Assembly: GCF_001700325.1 (NCBI RefSeq)
Contig: NZ_MATO01000064.1
Span: 1 to 64,000, forward strand
Source: Caryophanon latum
GTDB taxonomy: Bacteria; Bacillota; Bacilli; Bacillales_A; Planococcaceae
Length of the DNA: 64,000 bases
Direction of reading: 5' to 3'
A program made the translations under genes and the position numbers. This document shows, in pieces, positions 60,031-64,000 of this stretch. The notes beneath the pieces were generated by a model. It had not been told where the DNA came from and made no database searches. It saw only the letters and a list, made by a program, of their open reading frames with translations. Numbering within the stretch: position 1 is the first letter of the stretch; every line of letters begins with the position of its first letter.

Positions 60031-61161
60031 CTAACGTAATAATTGTAGCCCTTTTTCAATTTCGGCTACTACTTGTTCATCGGCTTCTTTTTCTTTTGCT
60101 TGTAGCAGTACTTCCTCTGCCCCGTCTGCTCCAATTTTTCCAATTGCCCACGCTGCCGTACCGCGAATGACTGGGCGCTCATCTTTTTTCAGCAGCTCGA
60201 CTAACGCGGGCATTGCCGCTTCCTCTTTAAAATGAGCAAGCGCGAGTATCGCATTGCGCTGAATTGGCTTTTTGCCGCGCCATGAGCCGGACACATGCCC
60301 GAACTTCGCTTTAAACTCCTTGTTGCTAATGTGTAAAAGCGGCTCAAGCAGCGGCTTCGCAAGCTCAGGGTCAGGTGTAAACTCTTCATGCCAGTCGTTA
60401 TGCTTTCGCTTATTTTTCGGACATACCGTTTGACACGTATCACAGCCGTACAAGCGATTGCCAATTTTCGTGCGGAACTCGTCTGGCAGCATCGTTTTCG
60501 TCTGCGTTAAAAAGGCAATGCATCGCTTCGAATCGAGCTGACCACCTTCAATGAGTGCACCGGTCGGACAAACGTCGATGCATAACCGACAATCACCGCA
60601 CTCCTCTTCAATCGGCGTGCTCGGCGCAAACGGAATGTTCGTAATGAGCTCTCCTAAATATACGTATGAGCCAAACTCCGGTGTAATGACCGAGCAGTTT
60701 TTCGCACTCCAGCCAATGCCCGCACGCTCGGCAACAGCACGGTCAACGAGCTCTCCAGTATCGACCATCGAACGAATTTGCACGTTTGGCACACGCTCTT
60801 GTAACCACGCTTCAAGCTTCGTTAAACGCTCACGCACCGCTACGTGATAATCGACACCCCACGATGCACGACAAAAAATACCGCGACGCTCGCCTTTTTT
60901 GCCAATTGGTGCATTGTCCATACGCGACGGATACGCCAGTGCGATCGACACGATGCTTTCTGCTTGTGGCAGCAGCTTCGTCGGCTCAGTGCGCAGCTCC
61001 ACATCTGACTCCTCAAAGCCCGATTGGAAGTTGAGCTCCTGCTGGCGACGTAGACGGTTTTTTAATTCCATAAACGGTGCGGCGGTCGTAAAGCCGATTT
61101 TATCCACACCAATCGACGCGGCGTACGCAATAAAGTCTTGCTGTAATTGTGTGATCGTCAT
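60031..61161 (-). CDS. queG: Epoxyqueuosine reductase QueG
   Basis: Last step of queuosine synthesis on tRNA. 376 residues: a cobalamin-binding N-terminal domain with Asp134 in VDTGELVDR, and two [4Fe-4S] motifs, CGDCRLCIDVCP (Cys188, 191, 194, 198) and CDTCQTVCPKNK. A C-terminal HEAT-like domain (ALVELLKKDERPVIRGTAAWAIGKIG) ends it. ATG 61161 has AAGGAG nine bases upstream; the ATG at 61167 is too close to it. Confidence 0.95.
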   Translation of the reverse strand: MTITQLQQDFIAYAASIGVDKIGFTTAAPFMELKNRLRRQQELNFQSGFEESDVELRTEPTKLLPQAESIVSIALAYPSRMDNAPIGKKGERRGIFCRASWGVDYHVAVRERLTKLEAWLQERVPNVQIRSMVDTGELVDRAVAERAGIGWSAKNCSVITPEFGSYVYLGELITNIPFAPSTPIEEECGDCRLCIDVCPTGALIEGGQLDSKRCIAFLTQTKTMLPDEFRTKIGNRLYGCDTCQTVCPKNKRKHNDWHEEFTPDPELAKPLLEPLLHISNKEFKAKFGHVSGSWRGKKPIQRNAILALAHFKEEAAMPALVELLKKDERPVIRGTAAWAIGKIGADGAEEVLLQAKEKEADEQVVAEIEKGLQLLR

Positions 61162-61214
61162 ACGCATCAGCTCCTTCCTTATGCTACACTACTATTAATC
61201 GTTACGTATGTTAA

Positions 61215-61340
61215 CAGGCGTGTTGATACGCTATTCCATTGGCAGTTCGCGTATGGCAACTCGCTCCCTGCCAGTACAATACTGCATTGATTTTCATTTT
61301 GCTGCTGAAAACAACGTATAGAAGTGGCGAATCAACAGCT
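61215..61340. repeat. Family B element, near full length
   Basis: Left end CAGGCGTGTTGATACGC, right end GTGGCGAATCAACAG; the interior has GGCAGTTCGCGTATGGC, TGCTGCTGAAAACAACG. Terminal inverted repeats match CAGG..TGTTGATACGC of the other copies. It lies upstream of queG in the 61162-61556 gap, next to a family A copy. Confidence 0.7.
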
Positions 61341-61375
61341 ATATAGAGTGTGATTGAAATGTATAATACGAACAA

Positions 61376-61473
61376 GGCTCGAAACAAGAGGCGGACTCCA
61401 GCGGGAAAAGCGTGAGCGTGAGACTACAGGCTCACGCCACGCCCGCGGAAAGCCTGCCTCGACGTGAAGAGCT
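61376..61473. repeat. Family A element, shortest form
   Basis: GGCTCGAAACAAGAGGCGG ... CTCCAGCGGGAAAAGC ... GAGACTACAGGCTCACGCC ... GCCCGCGGAAAGCCTGCCTC ... GAAGAGCTG, 98 bp. The middle is reduced to one small hairpin (GTGAGCGTGAGACTACAGGCTCAC). Confidence 0.82.
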
Positions 61474-61556
61474 GACTAACAAAACATGAAAATACATTTA
61501 CCGTCTACATCGTATGTTAACTATTCATACATCATTCTTTTATTGGAGGGAAAACG

Positions 61557-62225
61557 ATGAACGTCTCAATTCATTCAACGATTTCACATATTATTCCGAA
61601 CGTACAAATCGGTGTCATCGCATACAAAAATATCACAATTAGTGACTCACCTCAAATGATTAAAGGGCGCACACAATTATACCAAGAAAACTTGTTTCTT
61701 GAAATGCAAGATGCTCCGCTAACGACGCGTCCTGGCATTGCCGAATGGCGCACGCTTTGGAAAGCACTCGGCGGCGACCCGAACCGCTATCGTCATTCTG
61801 CAGAGAGCTTACTGCGCCGCGTCGCAAAGGCAAATTACGTAACATCTGTAAACAGCGGCGTTGATTTAAACAACTTCTTTTCGATGAACTATGAAATTCC
61901 AATCGGGCTGTATGATGCCAGCAAAATAAGCGGTGATATTACGGTAACACTTGGCACAGCAGATGACACGTACGAGGCGTTAAACGGTCGCATCGTATCG
62001 CTTACAAACATTCCGCATACGAAAGACGCAATTGGTAGCTTCGGCAGTCCATACGTCGATTCTGCACGCACTGCCATTACCGAGCAAACGACTAATGCAC
62101 TACACATTTTTTATTTGCGCCCGTCGCTGTCTGTAGATGAAAATATGAAGTTGTTGAACGCAGCAGGTAATATGTTTACACAAATAAATGGTGGCACGTA
62201 TAATGCACTTGTCGTAACCGCATAA
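61557..62225 (+). CDS. B3/B4 tRNA-binding-domain protein
   Basis: 222 residues, a stand-alone B3/B4 domain as found in the beta subunit of phenylalanyl-tRNA synthetase: RPGIAEWRTLWKALGGDPNRYRHSAESLLRRVAKANYVTSVNSGVDLNNFFSM. In the parent enzyme this domain edits misacylated Tyr-tRNA-Phe. Free-standing versions may trans-edit tRNA or act on free amino acids, which is unproven. GGAGGG precedes the ATG. Confidence 0.85.
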   Translation: MNVSIHSTISHIIPNVQIGVIAYKNITISDSPQMIKGRTQLYQENLFLEMQDAPLTTRPGIAEWRTLWKALGGDPNRYRHSAESLLRRVAKANYVTSVNSGVDLNNFFSMNYEIPIGLYDASKISGDITVTLGTADDTYEALNGRIVSLTNIPHTKDAIGSFGSPYVDSARTAITEQTTNALHIFYLRPSLSVDENMKLLNAAGNMFTQINGGTYNALVVTA

Positions 62226-62256
62226 CAAAAGCTAGACGTTTAGTACACGGGCACTA

Positions 62257-62360
62257 AAAAAATCGATTCACACTAAATTTTTTAGTATGAATCGACTTTT
62301 ATTCCATAGAAAAACGCGAAATTCAAAGTTAATTAAAATGAATTTTCGCGTTTTTTTAAT
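62257..62360. repeat. Family C paired-hairpin element, copy 2 (opposite orientation)
   Basis: Hairpin 2 (62261-62298, TCGATTCA / TGAATCGA) is followed by hairpin 1 (62310-62352, ACGCGAAATTCA / TGAATTTTCGCGT) and T7. On the reverse strand it matches 55101-55200 in order and loop sequence (ACTAAAAAAT). It lies between convergent genes and probably terminates both. Confidence 0.8.
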
Positions 62361-62393
62361 TTTTCAATAGCCTCGCTTAGTACCTCTAACTTT

Positions 62394-63917
62394 TTACACG
62401 TTCAACCGCCCTAGCTGTAGCGTCACACGATCTGTTAATTCTCGCAGCTCTGACGTCACGTCTGTTAACGTATGCATCATATTCGACTGATGCTCCGCAG
62501 TTGTTGCAATGTAGCCTGTGTTTTTTTCCATATGCTCAATCGTCTGATTCACTTCTTCTAACGTACCGACAACACCATCTACATGCTGCTCGATTGCTTG
62601 GGCTACAATGTATGTTTGCTTAATGCTGTCTGTCACCTCATCAATGCGCTCCGTAATTTTATCAAACGCTATTTCCGTTTCACTCACTTCGACTGCACTC
62701 AATTTCGTCGCCTCGCTCGAATCATGAATCGTTGCGAGCAGCTCCTCCGTATGCTGCTGCAGTTGCGTAATCATTTGCTCAATGTTTGTTGCCGCAGCAG
62801 CTGACGAATTCGCAAGCTTACGTACTTCTTTCGCCACGACCGTAAAGCCTTTCCCTGCCTCTCCTGCATGCGCCGCTTCAATTGTTGCATTTAACGACAG
62901 TAAATTTGTCTCATCCGCAATATTTTGAATAACCTTTAAACTCGTCGTAATATCGTTCATGCGCGTATTAAAGTATTGTGCAACGTATTGCATCTCCTCA
63001 TTTTTCGAACATAATTGTGCAATTTTTGCGCTCGTCTTTTCCATTTGTACACGGCCTTCTGTCGCTTCTGCAACCATATCGTTCGCCGCTGTTGTAGCAC
63101 TATTAATTTGCTGCACAATTTTTTGCGTTTGCATCACAACATCCTCAAGCTCATGTTGAATGCGACCGCTATAACCGCTTTGCTCCTTCGCAATCGTCGC
63201 AAGCTCGCTTAGTGCGACCGATGTTTTTTCGCTCGCTACAGTCGATGTATGCACATCATCGTCAATCGTTTGCGTCAGCGCATTCATTTCCTTCGTCGCC
63301 TCATGAATATATGTCGCCGCTTCTAATCGCTGCTCTGCCGTCTCCTTTTCACGTACAAGCTTTTCCATATTTAACTTGCGCACATACATTTGTGACAGTA
63401 ATACACCACTCGTTAGCAATAAAAACATCGCATGCACAAGCAACAACGAAAACGAATAATCTGCCATGCCACAAATAATTTCCGGTACCGCAAAATAACC
63501 GACTAAATGATGCACCGCAAATAATATCGTACTCGTAATAATAATGCGCGAGCTCTCAAAATACGCAATAGCTGCCATTACCATAAAAATCGAAAAATGA
63601 TATTCAACCATCCCATCGCCTGATGCAATAATTGCCATGCTCGAAAACGTCAGCGACAGCGCGATCAGTCGGGGAATATATTGCACACGTTTGCGTAAAC
63701 GATAGAGCACAATTGCACCGATTACCGATGCAACTGCGCCAATATAAAACGTCGCAATACCAGCAAGCTGCACCGCCATGCTCGTTTGGCGCGTCTGTGT
63801 CGTCACAACATACGGGTCAATTAATTGAAACACATGATGTACAACATATATACCTGCTGCTAATACGATCAGTAAAATGGCAAAATAAATCATCACTAAA
63901 TTTTTACGTACGCTCAT
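62394..63917 (-). CDS. Methyl-accepting chemotaxis protein with polytopic membrane sensor
   Basis: 507 residues. Instead of an extracellular sensor loop, the first 190 residues form about six helices with short loops, including [38 protein letters not shown]. Conserved His residues in such HFxIFM...HH segments occur in other bacterial transducers and cyclases and may bind a ligand in the membrane. A signalling domain follows with the hairpin tip [41 protein letters not shown]. No HAMP is evident. ATG 63917 has GAGGTG six bases upstream. No chemotaxis genes are nearby. Confidence 0.9.
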   Translation of the reverse strand: MSVRKNLVMIYFAILLIVLAAGIYVVHHVFQLIDPYVVTTQTRQTSMAVQLAGIATFYIGAVASVIGAIVLYRLRKRVQYIPRLIALSLTFSSMAIIASGDGMVEYHFSIFMVMAAIAYFESSRIIITSTILFAVHHLVGYFAVPEIICGMADYSFSLLLVHAMFLLLTSGVLLSQMYVRKLNMEKLVREKETAEQRLEAATYIHEATKEMNALTQTIDDDVHTSTVASEKTSVALSELATIAKEQSGYSGRIQHELEDVVMQTQKIVQQINSATTAANDMVAEATEGRVQMEKTSAKIAQLCSKNEEMQYVAQYFNTRMNDITTSLKVIQNIADETNLLSLNATIEAAHAGEAGKGFTVVAKEVRKLANSSAAAATNIEQMITQLQQHTEELLATIHDSSEATKLSAVEVSETEIAFDKITERIDEVTDSIKQTYIVAQAIEQHVDGVVGTLEEVNQTIEHMEKNTGYIATTAEHQSNMMHTLTDVTSELRELTDRVTLQLGRLNV

Positions 63918-64000
63918 AGTAATCACCTCATTACTATGCTTATACCTTATTTTCAGTAAATTTATTCTTTTTCTAGTGCTCTACATAATATAAAAGTTCA

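Noticed and set aside
1-64000. tRNA, rRNA, prophage, toxin-antitoxin, CRISPR or restriction genes
   Set aside because: Searched by eye on both strands; no cloverleaf, phage gene, cas gene or methylase was found. Small tRNA-like RNAs could be missed without a computed search.

Overview
The window comes from a low- to mid-GC Firmicute of the order Bacillales, most likely the Planococcaceae/Caryophanaceae (Lysinibacillus, Solibacillus or Caryophanon relatives). This rests on the gene set (BceRSAB, LiaFSR with PspA, ScoC/Hpr, EcsAB, YhaM, HemEHY, YheA-I, YhcYZ, S-layer homology domains), on strong AGGAGG-type ribosome sites, on frequent TTG/GTG starts and on a T-box leader. No rRNA, tRNA, prophage or CRISPR was seen. 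From memory of Bacillus subtilis, the genes from yhfH/lplJ through yhgE-yhgD-hemYHE-hmoB-yhaA-ecsBA-hit-trpP-yhaH-hpr-prsA-yhaM-yhzD to yheA/B/E/H/I and yhcYZ/yhcT correspond to its yhc/yhe/yha/yhf/yhg region. This is therefore mostly conserved core chromosome with local insertions.

Layout. 1-144: remnants of two repeat families. 145-4975: antimicrobial-peptide sensing and resistance module bceRS-(small unknown protein)-bceAB on the minus strand. 5.1-7.7 kb: small membrane protein, SLH protein, lipoate ligase and yhfH. 7.8-11.3 kb: cell-envelope stress operon (membrane protein, PspA/LiaH, LiaF, LiaS, LiaR). 11.3-14.5 kb: YhgE/Pip membrane protein under its own TetR, with matching operators in front of both genes. 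14.6-19.7 kb: YtkA-like lipoprotein, heme genes hemY, hemH, hemE, and a divergent heme monooxygenase. 19.7-28.9 kb: amidohydrolase, ecsAB, hit, trpP, yhaH, hpr/scoC, a PrsA-like foldase without its parvulin domain, yhaM, yhzD. 29-33 kb: enoyl-CoA hydratase, trhO, UbiB kinase. 33.5-35.7 kb: serA behind a T-box. 35.7-41.8 kb: TetR/SDR pair, HAD hydrolase, secreted ComEC-like hydrolase with DUF3006, hemZ. 42-51 kb: yheA/B/E, MFS, heterodimeric multidrug ABC pair yheI/yheH with an attenuator leader, CorC-family protein. 51-55 kb: yhcYZ two-component system, thioredoxin-like protein, pseudouridine synthase. 55-64 kb: small ORFs, two aldo/keto reductases, CatE-like dioxygenase, trmL, queG, B3/4-domain protein, chemotaxis receptor.

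Functional links. Three envelope-stress or antibiotic systems (Bce, Lia/Psp, YhcYZ) and an inducible-looking drug exporter share the window. Heme synthesis (hemE, hemH, hemY, hemZ) sits with a heme-degrading enzyme. EcsAB, ScoC and PrsA, which in relatives govern secretion and exoenzyme production, are close together.

The main non-textbook content is between genes. Family A is a dispersed family of imperfectly palindromic elements (about 11 copies or fragments). Two copies carry ISL3-like ends: one has a perfect 8-bp target duplication, the other an imperfect one. Family B has GTTGATACGC terminal inverted repeats. A paired-hairpin element (family C) occurs twice. Other notable sites are a leader peptide plus terminator upstream of yheI, a hairpin between the Shine-Dalgarno sequence and the start of the CorC gene, short unlisted ORFs, and a permease-gene remnant.
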